Shown: in pieces, positions 35,478 to 43,457 of the stretch
Layout: every line of letters starts with the position of its first letter
How positions within the stretch are numbered: position 1 is the first letter of the stretch
NCBI RefSeq assembly: GCF_011761345.1
Contig: NZ_JAASRY010000002.1
Span: 372,001-436,000, forward strand
Direction: 5' to 3'
DNA: 64,000 bases
Origin: Thalassobacillus devorans
GTDB lineage: Bacteria > Bacillota > Bacilli > Bacillales > Halobacillaceae
Notes under the pieces: model-generated
The model's database searches: none
What the model saw: the letters and a program-made list of their open reading frames with translations, nothing else
What the model was told of the DNA's origin: nothing
Made by a program: the position numbers and the translations under genes

Positions 35478-35932
35478 TGGTTTATTCCTTTCCATACTTC
35501 CTGATATACTCTTTTAAGAGGGATTCGGTTTTTTTTAGCAATTTCCTTACAGTAGCTATATTCAGGAGCCTGTTGCACCACTTCATTATTCAACAGGCCT
35601 TCCTTTACAGGGACAACTCCCCAAGGTGTCTCCACCTTTTTGTATTGCCTGCCAAGACGCTTGACTGAAAGAGGATAGTATCTTACACCAAGGGTAGTTG
35701 TTTCCTGAAAAATAATATCCATCATAGCATCAGCCCGGCTTCCCGGACATAACACCTGCAGCATTGTACCTGGACGATTTTTTTTCATGTAAATCGGGAT
35801 ATAATATACATCGTTCGCACCTGCTTCAAATAATTGATCCATTACATGGCCAAGCCACTCCCCCGGTATATCATCCAAATTCACTTCCATTTTAATCATC
35901 TCATGATCTGTATGTTCATGTTGATGCTTCAT
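35474..35932 (-). CDS. larC2: LarC C-terminal part (nickel insertion), separate gene
   Basis: 152 aa matching the C-terminal domain of LarC, the CTP-dependent enzyme that inserts nickel into the pincer nucleotide. KMEVNLDDIPGEWLGHVMDQL, GANDVYYIPIYMKKNRPGT and GVRYYPLSVKRLGRQYKKV are typical. The N-terminus is His-rich (MKHQHEHTDHE), suited to metal handling. GGGAGGAG precedes the ATG. In L. plantarum larC1 and larC2 are joined by ribosomal frameshifting; here this half is on the minus strand, divergent from larB, and larC1 lies on the other side of larB. Confidence 0.85.
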   Translation of the reverse strand: MKHQHEHTDHEMIKMEVNLDDIPGEWLGHVMDQLFEAGANDVYYIPIYMKKNRPGTMLQVLCPGSRADAMMDIIFQETTTLGVRYYPLSVKRLGRQYKKVETPWGVVPVKEGLLNNEVVQQAPEYSYCKEIAKKNRIPLKRVYQEVWKGINH

Positions 35933-36000
35933 TTTATGCTCCTCCCAGCTGCCCAGCTTTTATCCAAAGTGTTATTTTTAAATAAGAAAGGTAGAGATAA

Positions 36001-36744
36001 ATGGACTCATTTACTAAACATATTCTAACACAATTCCAAGAAGGGGTTCTATCCATTGATCAAGCGGAGGAAAAGCTTAAAGGCTTTACGGATTATGGAT
36101 TCGCTAAAGTAGATGATGCCAGGGAATTCAGGCAAGGTTTTCCCGAAGTCATTTTTGGAGCCAACAAGACACCCGAGCAGATAGCAGGGATATTCAACCA
36201 TCTTGTTACTCAGAACCAGACTGTTTTAGCGACAAGGGTGACACCTGAAGCAGCCACAGAGGTTTGTGGCCTTGTCCCAGAAGCGAAGCATGATCCAGCT
36301 GGAAAAACGCTGCTTTACAAACCTGATACCTATCATCTGAAAAATCAAACTAAAAAAATAGGCGTCATCTGTGCCGGAACTTCTGATATTCCGGTAGCAA
36401 GAGAAGCTGAAGTGACTATTGAAGCTATGGGGCATGTTTGCGAAAGCTTTTATGATATCGGGGTTGCTGGAATTCACCGTCTTTTTGCCCAATTGGAAGA
36501 AATTCAATCATGTGATGTACTGATTGTCGTGGCCGGGATGGAGGGCGCTCTTCCAAGTGTCGTTGGCGGACTAGTATCCGTGCCCTTAATAGCTGTACCC
36601 ACAAGTGTGGGCTACGGTACTCACCTAAATGGGATTACTTCCCTTTTAAGTATGTTAAATACTTGTGCATCCGGTGTAACTGTTGTCAACATTGATAACG
36701 GATTCGGGGCAGGTTATGCTGCATCACTCATGTTACGGGTCTAA
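36001..36744 (+). CDS. larB: LarB: pyridinium-3,5-biscarboxylate mononucleotide synthase
   Basis: 247 aa. First step of NPN cofactor synthesis: carboxylates nicotinic acid adenine dinucleotide at C5 and splits off AMP. The C-terminal PurE-like domain carries the sequence LNTCASGVTVVNIDNGFGAG, with C222 matching the catalytic C221 of L. plantarum LarB; VICAGTSDIPVAREA and GMEGALPSVVGGLV are the other conserved blocks. AAGGTAGAG precedes the start. It is divergent from larC2 and followed by larC1 and larE in the same direction. Confidence 0.92.
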   Translation: MDSFTKHILTQFQEGVLSIDQAEEKLKGFTDYGFAKVDDAREFRQGFPEVIFGANKTPEQIAGIFNHLVTQNQTVLATRVTPEAATEVCGLVPEAKHDPAGKTLLYKPDTYHLKNQTKKIGVICAGTSDIPVAREAEVTIEAMGHVCESFYDIGVAGIHRLFAQLEEIQSCDVLIVVAGMEGALPSVVGGLVSVPLIAVPTSVGYGTHLNGITSLLSMLNTCASGVTVVNIDNGFGAGYAASLMLRV

Positions 36745-36776
36745 GAAAAAATAAACAGCAAGGGAGATACATAAGC

Positions 36777-37499
36777 ATGAAAACTTTATTTATCGATAGT
36801 GGCATATCCGGAATAGCCGGGGATATGGCTCTCGCGGCATTTACTGAGATAGGAGCAGATTTAACCGAAATATCAGATAAGCTTCAGACAGTAATCAACG
36901 AAGATTTTTCCCTTTCTATAAAAAATGTGGTCAAAAAGGGTCTCTCAAGTTCTCACCTGATTATAAATACAGAAGAAGAAAAGCATTCTCATCGTCATTA
37001 TACGAATATCAAAAAAGCCATCGAGGATTCCAAGCTGGACGATGCAGAAAAACTAACGTCTCTATCTATGTTTGAGGTTATTGCCAAAGCTGAAGCAAAA
37101 ATACACAACAGCACATTAGAGAAAGTACATTTCCACGAAGTAGGTGGAGTGGATTCCATGATTGATATTATTGGTACAGCAATTGCATTTCACCAGTTGA
37201 AAATAGATAGGGTGATCAGCAGTCCTGTTGCTGCAGGGAATGGCTATATTCATATGGCTCATGGCTTGTATCCTGTACCAGCCCCTGCTACACTTGAAAT
37301 TTTGAAAGACATTCCTTTGCATCAGACAGAGGTGCAAGGAGAATTGACTACTCCTACTGGAGCAGCAATAATTCGTTCCTTATCTGATAAATTCGGTACG
37401 ATGCCTGCCATGAAAGTGAAAGAAATCGGATATGGGGCAGGGACTAAGGATTTCGAGAATCACCCGAACGTTGTACGTTTTGTATTAGGGGAATCATAA
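36777..37499 (+). CDS. larC1: LarC N-terminal part (nickel insertion), separate gene
   Basis: 240 aa, corresponding to the N-terminal domain of LarC. The start DSGISGIAGDMALAAF, the His-containing loop EEEKHSHRHY, VHFHEVGGVDSMIDIIGTA and TTPTGAAIIRSL are conserved family blocks. It ends with a normal stop after NVVRFVLGES and no larC2 sequence follows in any frame, so it cannot be fused by frameshifting as in L. plantarum. It must act with the separately encoded 35474 product. AAGGGAG precedes the start. Confidence 0.9.
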   Translation: MKTLFIDSGISGIAGDMALAAFTEIGADLTEISDKLQTVINEDFSLSIKNVVKKGLSSSHLIINTEEEKHSHRHYTNIKKAIEDSKLDDAEKLTSLSMFEVIAKAEAKIHNSTLEKVHFHEVGGVDSMIDIIGTAIAFHQLKIDRVISSPVAAGNGYIHMAHGLYPVPAPATLEILKDIPLHQTEVQGELTTPTGAAIIRSLSDKFGTMPAMKVKEIGYGAGTKDFENHPNVVRFVLGES

Positions 37500-37519
37500 A
37501 GCAAAGGAGAAGCTCATAT

Positions 37520-38353
37520 ATGGATACACAACAAACCCTTCAAAAGGAAGAAAAGCTTAGAGAAATTCTTATACAAATGGAACGTGTGATCATTGCTTTT
37601 TCGGGAGGGGTAGACAGTACCTATTTGCTTAAAGTGGCGTTAGAAACACTTGGAAAAGAAAATGTATTAGCTGTTACGGCTGATTCTGAATCATTCCCTC
37701 CTTCAGAATTACAGGAAACGAAAAGACTCGCCGAAACGCTTCAGGCGCCACACCAAATTATTGAGATGTCTGAGCTGGCTATCCCTGGTTATGCAGAAAA
37801 TGATGAAAACAGGTGTTATTTCTGCAAAAAAGGATTGTTTGAGCAGTTATATCCGTTGCTTTTGGAAAAAGGATTTAATAATCTGACGTTTGGACTAATC
37901 AAAGATGATTTAGGTGACCATCGCCCGGGGGTAAAAGCAGCAATCGAACAGAATGTTAGAGGCCCTTTAGCTGAAGCGGATATGTCAAAAGATGATATAC
38001 GAATACGTGCTAAAGAACTTGGCCTCGATAACTGGGATAAACCTTCCCTTGCCTGTCTATCATCGAGAATTGCCTATGGCGAAAAAATAACGATTGATAA
38101 GCTTAAGAAAGTAGATGAGGCAGAACAATTCATAAAAAGGTTTGGAATTCGACAAGTAAGGGTTCGGATACATAATGAAATTGCCAGAGTTGAAGTCGAA
38201 CCTATGGACATGGTGGAGCTTTTAAATTATCACGAAGAAATTGATAGTTATCTAAAAAAGCTTGACTTTAAATTTGTAACTATGGATATGAAAGGCTATA
38301 AAAGTGGAAGTATGAACAGCATGCTTAAAAAAACTGGAGAAGTATTGTCATGA
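37520..38353 (+). CDS. larE: LarE: pyridinium-dithiocarboxylate synthase (sulfur transferase)
   Basis: 277 aa, PP-loop ATP pyrophosphatase family; the ATP motif is FSGGVDSTYL (about 27-36). LarE converts the two carboxylates of the NPN precursor to thiocarboxylates. C99, C102 (RCYFCKKG) and C179 (SLACLSSR) are present. A single Cys at the last position marks the sacrificial L. plantarum type, whereas three cysteines are reported to bind a [4Fe-4S] cluster in other LarE proteins, so this should be the cluster type. AAAGGAG precedes the start; it closes the lar gene group before a terminator. Confidence 0.92.
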   Translation: MDTQQTLQKEEKLREILIQMERVIIAFSGGVDSTYLLKVALETLGKENVLAVTADSESFPPSELQETKRLAETLQAPHQIIEMSELAIPGYAENDENRCYFCKKGLFEQLYPLLLEKGFNNLTFGLIKDDLGDHRPGVKAAIEQNVRGPLAEADMSKDDIRIRAKELGLDNWDKPSLACLSSRIAYGEKITIDKLKKVDEAEQFIKRFGIRQVRVRIHNEIARVEVEPMDMVELLNYHEEIDSYLKKLDFKFVTMDMKGYKSGSMNSMLKKTGEVLS

Positions 38354-38422
38354 CCATGAAGCTATTGAGCATTTGTTAAATTGGTTTCTGGCACTATATC
38401 CTATTCATAGATCAATAGATGG

Positions 38423-38455
38423 AAAGGTTATCCTTAATGGGATAGCCTTTTTATT
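38423..38455 (+). terminator. Terminator of the lar genes
   Basis: Arms AAAGGTTATCC and GGATAGCCTTT (one G-T pair), loop of about six bases, then a long T-rich tract. Confidence 0.8.
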
Positions 38456-38492
38456 TTTTTTAAGTGAATTTTTTTCTGCCTTTCATAAAAGA

Positions 38493-38527
38493 CAAAAAAG
38501 GTTCCCTTTTGTTAAGGCACCTTTTTA
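38493..38527. terminator. Second hairpin, bidirectional
   Basis: Arms AAAAAGGT and ACCTTTTT around a loop of about 18 bases. Probable back-up terminator, readable from both strands. Confidence 0.5.
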
Positions 38528-38627
38528 CATGGCCTCTTCAACCAAGCACTGAACCTGTTACAGAAAATTCACAAGCCTTTATTTCTTGGACGCTTATAAT
38601 TTATCTATGGCTAATGATCAGAAATAT

Positions 38628-38656
38628 TTGAAAAAAACTAAAATTAATGGTATATT
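38628..38656 (+). promoter_or_regulatory. Promoter of gntR-comC
   Basis: TTGAAA (38628-38633), 17-base spacer, TATATT (38651-38656). The shared 14-base operator overlaps the -10 box. Confidence 0.65.
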
Positions 38657-38667
38657 GGTTGGGTCAC
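38654..38667 (+). promoter_or_regulatory. GntR regulon operator 1
   Basis: ATTGGTTGGGTCAC, followed by CATACC. One of four exact copies (others at 42393, 42598 and 51689), each on a promoter. Confidence 0.85.
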
Positions 38668-38859
38668 CATACCTTATTAGATTTTAGTGTTATTCAAACA
38701 TTTATTTACCCCTGGCCGTATTGTGTTTACGTGTTTATAATTGGATAGATAAGTCCATTAAATGCAAGGGAGGGATTACCGGTCGTATATTTTTAACGCG
38801 AAGTCAGAAACAAACAACAAGATTCTATATTAGAACAAAATATAAAGGAGGCAGATGAA

Positions 38860-39579
38860 ATGTTTAACGATTTTGAGATCGAGAGAAAAGGAATATCCGA
38901 AAGAGCTGCCGATCATATCAAACAGATGATTGTGGATGGAAGATATGAGGTCAATCAAAAGCTTCCAGGAGAGCGGGAAATGGCCCTCAATTTAAAAGTT
39001 AGCAGGAACACAGTACGAGAAGCTTATAAGATATTAGAAGCCTATGGGTATGTAAGAATAAAACATGGGACAGGGATATTCGTGGCTTCCGAAGAACACC
39101 AAATATTAAAAATGACATCATTCTTCTTTGTGAGTACGGATCGAATCAAAGATTTATTTGCGATTAGAAAAATACTTGAAAAGAATGCCATTCAATGGGC
39201 GATTGAGAATGCATCCGACGAGCAGATAAATAAATTATCACAAATTGTAGAAGAAGCGAAAACAGTCGCTGATAAAGGAGAAGATTATGCCAGCCTCGCA
39301 CGTTTGGATCATCAATTCCATCTTGCTCTTGCAGATATTTCACAGAATTCAGTATTAATCCGAATCATGCATAATCTGATTGACCTGTTGGAAGAATCAC
39401 GGATGCAGGTGATTCAAATACCAGGAAGGCCGGTTAAATCTGTTGATGAACATGCGGATATTATAGAAGCATTGAAAGTGAAAGATGTTACTCTAGCACA
39501 GAAATATATGGAGGAACATTTGGAAAGCGTAGAGAAGTCTATAATGGAAAATTTAAAAGCAAAGGATATAGTAGAATGA
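38860..39579 (+). CDS. GntR-family (FadR/FCD) regulator
   Basis: 239 aa. N-terminal winged helix (RAADHIKQMIVDGRYEVNQKLPGEREMALNLKVSRNTVREAYKIL region, about residues 15-62) and a C-terminal all-helical FCD ligand domain with the metal-site pattern RLDHQFHLAL and a later His in DEHADII. FCD domains commonly bind organic acids. Its own promoter carries the 14-base operator shared by the four promoters of this block, so it is the obvious regulator of the set and of itself. The stop overlaps the start of the comC-like gene (ATGA), so the two are coupled. AAAGGAGG precedes the start. Confidence 0.9.
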   Translation: MFNDFEIERKGISERAADHIKQMIVDGRYEVNQKLPGEREMALNLKVSRNTVREAYKILEAYGYVRIKHGTGIFVASEEHQILKMTSFFFVSTDRIKDLFAIRKILEKNAIQWAIENASDEQINKLSQIVEEAKTVADKGEDYASLARLDHQFHLALADISQNSVLIRIMHNLIDLLEESRMQVIQIPGRPVKSVDEHADIIEALKVKDVTLAQKYMEEHLESVEKSIMENLKAKDIVE

Positions 39580-40643
39580 GTAATTTCCAAGTAGATGTCC
39601 TAAAGTCGTTTGCCATTCAGGTCCTCACGTCATTAGGGGTAACTCATGAAGATGCAGCCGTTGTCGCTGATGCATTATTGAGAGCTAATCTGGAAGGGGT
39701 AGACAGCCATGGTCTAAGTCGTTTGGTTGTCTATTCCAAACGGTTGAAAGATAGTCGGATAAATCCAACTCCTGATATTCGCTTTGATAAGCAGGGAGAA
39801 TCAGTACTTACCGTTGATGGAGATAACGGGCTTGGTCATGTCGTCAGCTCTAAAGCAGTAGAAAAGGGAATCGAAATGGCAAAAGAAAGTGGTATGGCCG
39901 GAATAAGTATTAAGAATAGTAATCATTTCGGTACAGCTTCCTATTATTGCCAAAAATCCTGTGACCATAGAATAGCAGCTATCGCTTATACTAATTCCCC
40001 GCCTGGGATTGCTCCTTGGGGGGGCAGAAAAGCATTTTTTGGCACAAACCCTATTGCTTTTGGTTTTCCTAATGAAAATAACCCACCAGTGATTATAGAC
40101 CTTTCTACCAGTGTAGTAGCAAGAGGAAAAATAATATTAGCGGATAAACAAGGGGAACAAATCCCTGATGGATGGGCCCTGGATGAGAACGGAGAAATGA
40201 CGAATAACCCAGGGGATGCATTAAACGGGTCTGTTATGCCACTGGGTGGAGCTAAAGGCTATGCGTTGGCTTTGGCTGTAGAAATATTAGCTGGAGTTCT
40301 CTCTGGTGCAGCTTTTGGACCTAATGTAAATAGCATCTACCAGGAATCCTCGAAGGAACCAGCAAACGTAGGTCACTTTTTTATACTTATGGACATCGAA
40401 AAATTCATGCCTTATGAAACCTTCCAATTCTCCTTAGATCAACTGATACAACAACTGAAAGAAACACCAAAAGCCTCAGGATATGAAGAAATACGCTATC
40501 CTGGAGAAAGAAGGACAAAGGAATACCATAATAATTTAGAGAAAGGGATTCATTTGTCCGAAAGCGTCCAGGGAGAGCTGATCAGCCTTGGTAACATGGT
40601 AAATATACCATTCCCTCAACCTATGTCTTCCTACATCAAGTAA
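39576..40643 (+). CDS. ComC-like sulfolactate/malate/lactate dehydrogenase (Ldh2 family)
   Basis: NAD(P)-dependent 2-hydroxyacid dehydrogenase of the Ldh2/MDH2 family, 355 aa. EGVDSHGLSRLVVYSKRL is the N-terminal signature, IKNSNHFGTASYY holds the catalytic His, and GGAKGYALALAVEIL is the cofactor-side block. The family includes (R)-sulfolactate dehydrogenase ComC and ureidoglycolate, malate and lactate dehydrogenases. Next to a SuyAB-like sulfo-lyase, a ComC role (sulfopyruvate with (R)-sulfolactate) is the best guess. A perfect terminator follows. Substrate not proven. Confidence 0.82.
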   Translation: MSNFQVDVLKSFAIQVLTSLGVTHEDAAVVADALLRANLEGVDSHGLSRLVVYSKRLKDSRINPTPDIRFDKQGESVLTVDGDNGLGHVVSSKAVEKGIEMAKESGMAGISIKNSNHFGTASYYCQKSCDHRIAAIAYTNSPPGIAPWGGRKAFFGTNPIAFGFPNENNPPVIIDLSTSVVARGKIILADKQGEQIPDGWALDENGEMTNNPGDALNGSVMPLGGAKGYALALAVEILAGVLSGAAFGPNVNSIYQESSKEPANVGHFFILMDIEKFMPYETFQFSLDQLIQQLKETPKASGYEEIRYPGERRTKEYHNNLEKGIHLSESVQGELISLGNMVNIPFPQPMSSYIK

Positions 40644-40655
40644 GCGATTCCTCAA

Positions 40656-40693
40656 AAAGTACAGGCCGCTTATATGGCCTGTACTTTCTTTAT
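40656..40693 (+). terminator. Terminator of gntR-comC
   Basis: Perfect 12-bp stem (40656-40667 with 40676-40687), eight-base loop, then CTTTAT. Confidence 0.8.
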
Positions 40694-40753
40694 GACTATT
40701 AATTCCACTTTTATTAAGACGGTAATAAATATAGCGCTTAAGGATCTTTTCAG

Positions 40754-40786
40754 CAAAAAAAAGGCTGCCGATATATATCGACAGCA
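40754..40786 (-). terminator. Terminator of suyAB
   Basis: On the minus strand the arms GCTGTCGATAT and ATATCGGCAGC (one G-T pair) are followed by a run of eight T. Ends the leftward lyase transcript, facing the comC terminator. Confidence 0.8.
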
Positions 40787-40846
40787 GGAATTGGTATTGT
40801 TTCTTCCTATTTATATAGAGGGGATGATTTCCATTGGTTCACTTGA

Positions 40847-42013
40847 TTAAGCACTTCGATATAGTTTTGTCATAACGAACTCACGATGGCCGAGCGCTTC
40901 TGCACAAGTCAGGCGACCGTTAACTACGCGATATAGGTAGTCCATCAAAGAATCTCCTGCTTCGTTCAAGGATATTTGTCTGGAAAGCAATCCTTGGACA
41001 TCGACATCGATATGCTCACTCATTGTACCGGCTGTAATTGGATTAGCTGTAACCTTTACTACTGGTTCAATCGGGTTCCCGATAATGTTACCTTGTCCGG
41101 TAGGGAAGAAGTGAACTACTGCACCGGCAGCTGCCATCAAGGTGATACATTCTGCTGCTGCAGATGATGTATCCATAAAGTAGAGTCCGTTCCCGGAAGT
41201 TGGAGCTTCAGCGGGTTCTAACACACCAATGACATCTTTGGTACCTGTTTTTGCAATATTGCCTAATGCCTTTTCTTCGATAGTAGAAAGGCCGCCAGTA
41301 ATGTTACCCTGGGTAGGCTGGGAACCAAGCAAGTCAACACCTTTGGATTCGATCTCACCGACATAATCATCATAAATGGACATGAATTTGTCTTTAAGTT
41401 CTGGTGTGGCCATACGATCCGCAATTAGATGTTCTCCACCTGTTAATTCGGAAGTTTCACCGAAAAATACCGTAGCTCCAGCGTCTACCAGACGGTCGAC
41501 CGCCTGGGATACAGTTGGACAGGATCCCATACCAGTCGTTGTATCCGATTCCCCACATTTGATGCTGATAGTCAGGTCGCCCAGTTCAACCGGTTCACGC
41601 TGAATTTCAGAGGCCCACTGGACATACTCTTTTGCAACCCGTGATGCCTTTTGAACTGTTTCCAAATCACCACTGCGTTCAATGTGGAAGCTGGAGACAG
41701 GCTTTCCGGTTTCCGCAATGCCATCAGCGATTTTCTTTGTCCAGTTCTCTTCAATGCCGATTACGATTACAGCTGCGACATTAGGGTTTGAACCAGTACC
41801 AATTAGTGTCCGGAACAAAAGGTCTAAATCCTCGCCATATTGTAGTCGTCCGTATGCGTGAGGTAAAGCTAATGTGCCTTTAACATTATTGGCAACAGCT
41901 TCACAAGCTGCATTTGAAATATCATCTACGGGTAAAATGACCACGTGATTTCTTACACCGACTTTTCCATTTTCTCTACGATAACCTAATAATTGTTGAT
42001 CCAACTTTACCAC
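40847..42013 (-). CDS. suyB: Sulfolactate sulfo-lyase-like large subunit
   Basis: UxaA-family large subunit, 388 aa, the length reported for SuyB of (2R)-sulfolactate sulfo-lyase, which splits sulfolactate to pyruvate and sulfite. Characteristic blocks are [64 protein letters not shown] and [15 protein letters not shown]. It differs clearly from the altronate-type paralogue at 28527. The GTG start overlaps the small-subunit stop. Neighbours (ComC-like gene, TauE exporter, TTT transporter) are those of known sulfolactate clusters. A related substrate cannot be excluded. Confidence 0.75.
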   Translation of the reverse strand: MVKLDQQLLGYRRENGKVGVRNHVVILPVDDISNAACEAVANNVKGTLALPHAYGRLQYGEDLDLLFRTLIGTGSNPNVAAVIVIGIEENWTKKIADGIAETGKPVSSFHIERSGDLETVQKASRVAKEYVQWASEIQREPVELGDLTISIKCGESDTTTGMGSCPTVSQAVDRLVDAGATVFFGETSELTGGEHLIADRMATPELKDKFMSIYDDYVGEIESKGVDLLGSQPTQGNITGGLSTIEEKALGNIAKTGTKDVIGVLEPAEAPTSGNGLYFMDTSSAAAECITLMAAAGAVVHFFPTGQGNIIGNPIEPVVKVTANPITAGTMSEHIDVDVQGLLSRQISLNEAGDSLMDYLYRVVNGRLTCAEALGHREFVMTKLYRSA

Positions 42014-42348
42014 CTCGCCGTTTTAATATTGTGAGTGTGAACATAATCTCCAACTTGCCATTCAGTTGTTGTCAAACCAATTCGAACTCCATATTTAAGT
42101 ACAGGTTCATTTTCTTCCAGATTCACCAGTGCGATTTTGTGTCCTAAAGGAATATCTCCTTTGGAAACCACTTCGACCGTTGAATTATCATCCATGAATA
42201 CCCCAATCACTTTTTCGCCCTCTTTGATGTCACTGGTTGCTACTCCGACATGATCACCTTGATGGTGAATCAAGAACTTATGGACGGCAACTTGCTTTTC
42301 TTGTCCCTTTTCCCCAGTAGCTACTGCGGAACGTTCATTTTGCGCCAT
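42007..42348 (-). CDS. suyA: Sulfolactate sulfo-lyase-like small subunit
   Basis: SAF-domain subunit, 113 aa. The blocks [23 protein letters not shown], split here as [12 protein letters not shown] and [11 protein letters not shown], then [14 protein letters not shown] and [12 protein letters not shown] fit SuyA-type small subunits. It has about 20 extra residues at the N-terminus compared with the roughly 93-residue SuyA. ATG 42348 is chosen because GAAGGAG lies eight bases upstream; the frame extends 28 codons further but through the operator region. It is translated just before the large subunit, whose GTG overlaps its stop. Confidence 0.75.
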   Translation of the reverse strand: MAQNERSAVATGEKGQEKQVAVHKFLIHHQGDHVGVATSDIKEGEKVIGVFMDDNSTVEVVSKGDIPLGHKIALVNLEENEPVLKYGVRIGLTTTEWQVGDYVHTHNIKTARW

Positions 42349-42392
42349 TTGTTTCACTCCTTCTTTTTTAATATGTAACTTGCCATGGTTAG

Positions 42393-42406
42393 GTGACCCA
42401 ACCAAT
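42393..42406 (-). promoter_or_regulatory. GntR regulon operator 2 (suyAB)
   Basis: Minus-strand ATTGGTTGGGTCAC followed by CTAACC; this copy is closest to a full palindrome, GGTTGGGTCACCTAACC. It begins just after the suyAB start point. Confidence 0.87.
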
Positions 42407-42414
42407 TTGAATCT

Positions 42415-42444
42415 ATTGTAAACTACAAGCAATTAAAAAATCAA
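42415..42444 (-). promoter_or_regulatory. Promoter of suyAB
   Basis: Minus strand: TTGATT (42444-42439), 18-base spacer, TACAAT (42420-42415). Confidence 0.65.
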
Positions 42445-42559
42445 CCCATTTTCAGAAAATTTTTAATAATGAAGACGATTACACAACTTGCTTCTTATAC
42501 AGTGGTTAAGTAAAAAAAGGTATTTTCCAGCAGAAAATTATTTTAATATTAAAAAAATA

Positions 42560-42588
42560 TTGAATTATTATACATATAGTGTTTTAAT
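42560..42588 (+). promoter_or_regulatory. Promoter of the SDH-like/fumarase operon
   Basis: TTGAAT (42560-42565), 17-base spacer, TTTAAT (42583-42588), with the operator at about +3. Confidence 0.6.
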
Positions 42589-42597
42589 GGAAGTAAT

Positions 42598-42611
42598 ATT
42601 GGTTGGGTCAC
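42598..42611 (+). promoter_or_regulatory. GntR regulon operator 3 (SDH-like/fumarase)
   Basis: ATTGGTTGGGTCAC followed by TGTACC, directly downstream of the promoter. Confidence 0.87.
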
Positions 42612-42708
42612 TGTACCATATGGAATAATAATATGAGGAGGGATTAATTTACATAAATAGTAATTAAATTTTTCTGGAAAAAATACCTTACGCCAAGGAG
42701 TGGTGGGA

Positions 42709-43431
42709 ATGAATGATGTAGAAGTAACTGTTATGCGTTTTGACCCGGATGAAGACGAAACTCCTCGCTTTGATACGTTTCCAATTGGAGCTAAGAAAAA
42801 TATGACCGTGTTGGATAGTTTGTTCCTTATCGTCGAAGACCAGGATCCTACACTATCATTTCGCTGTGCTTGCAGGCTGGGGATGTGCGGCTCATGCGGA
42901 ATGGTGATTAATGGACGTGGACGCTTAGCCTGTCGGACGAAGATTGAAAGTTTAGGAGACAAAATAGAAGTGCAGCCCATGCGGAATATGGATGTGATTA
43001 AGGATTTGTCAGTCAATATGGATAAGTTCTTCAAGAACTGGGAGAAAGTCAAACCTTATTTTGTTCCTAAAGAGGAAACAGATGAGTTCAGCGTGATTCC
43101 TCCTGCATCGGGACGGCGAGAGATCATTGATGAAAATCAGGATTGTATTACCTGCGGTTTATGTTATTTATCGTGTGATGCTGTAGCACTCAGGGGAGAG
43201 GATGGATATATCGGTCCGGCAGCACTTAACAGAGCGTATAACCTGATTGCTGATGAACGGGATGGAGCTAAGGATGAGCGTTTAGATATGGTTACGGATA
43301 GGGATGGAGCTTTTGGCTGTCGCTCTTTTGGTGCTTGTGTAGAAGTATGTCCGAAAGGAATCAAGCCAATGAAGACTATTCAAAAAATAAAAACGAAAAA
43401 ATTAAGAAGATCTGTCGGATTGAAATACTAA
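42709..43431 (+). CDS. SDH/fumarate reductase-like iron-sulfur subunit
   Basis: 240 aa. N-terminal plant-type [2Fe-2S] domain with CACRLGMCGSCG and a further Cys in GRLAC, and a C-terminal ferredoxin-like domain with CITCGLCYLSC and CRSFGACVEVCPKG. It carries electrons between the flavoprotein and the membrane subunit. ATG 42709 lies eight bases after AAGGAG (42695-42700); two upstream GTG codons overlap that site. The gene order Fe-S, membrane, flavoprotein differs from the usual Bacillus sdhCAB, pointing to a specialised paralogue. Confidence 0.85.
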   Translation: MNDVEVTVMRFDPDEDETPRFDTFPIGAKKNMTVLDSLFLIVEDQDPTLSFRCACRLGMCGSCGMVINGRGRLACRTKIESLGDKIEVQPMRNMDVIKDLSVNMDKFFKNWEKVKPYFVPKEETDEFSVIPPASGRREIIDENQDCITCGLCYLSCDAVALRGEDGYIGPAALNRAYNLIADERDGAKDERLDMVTDRDGAFGCRSFGACVEVCPKGIKPMKTIQKIKTKKLRRSVGLKY

Positions 43432-43457
43432 TTTTCTAAATTAAAGGAGATGAACGA

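Larger units (their letters stand above)
38354..38859. other. 506-base gap between larE and gntR
   Basis: Holds the larE terminator (38423-38455), a second hairpin with A/T tracts (38493-38527), then the gntR-comC promoter (38628-38656) with its operator, and a leader of about 200 bases with no ORF that I trust. Confidence 0.6.
42349..42708. other. 360-base divergent control region
   Basis: Lies between the leftward suyAB genes and the rightward SDH-like genes. It contains one promoter and one 14-base operator for each direction (features at 42393-42444 and 42560-42611) and no ORF. Confidence 0.75.

Noticed and set aside
42549-43052. 167-codon minus-strand ORF over the SDH-like operon start
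   Set aside because: Antisense to clear Fe-S cluster motifs and to the promoter/operator region.
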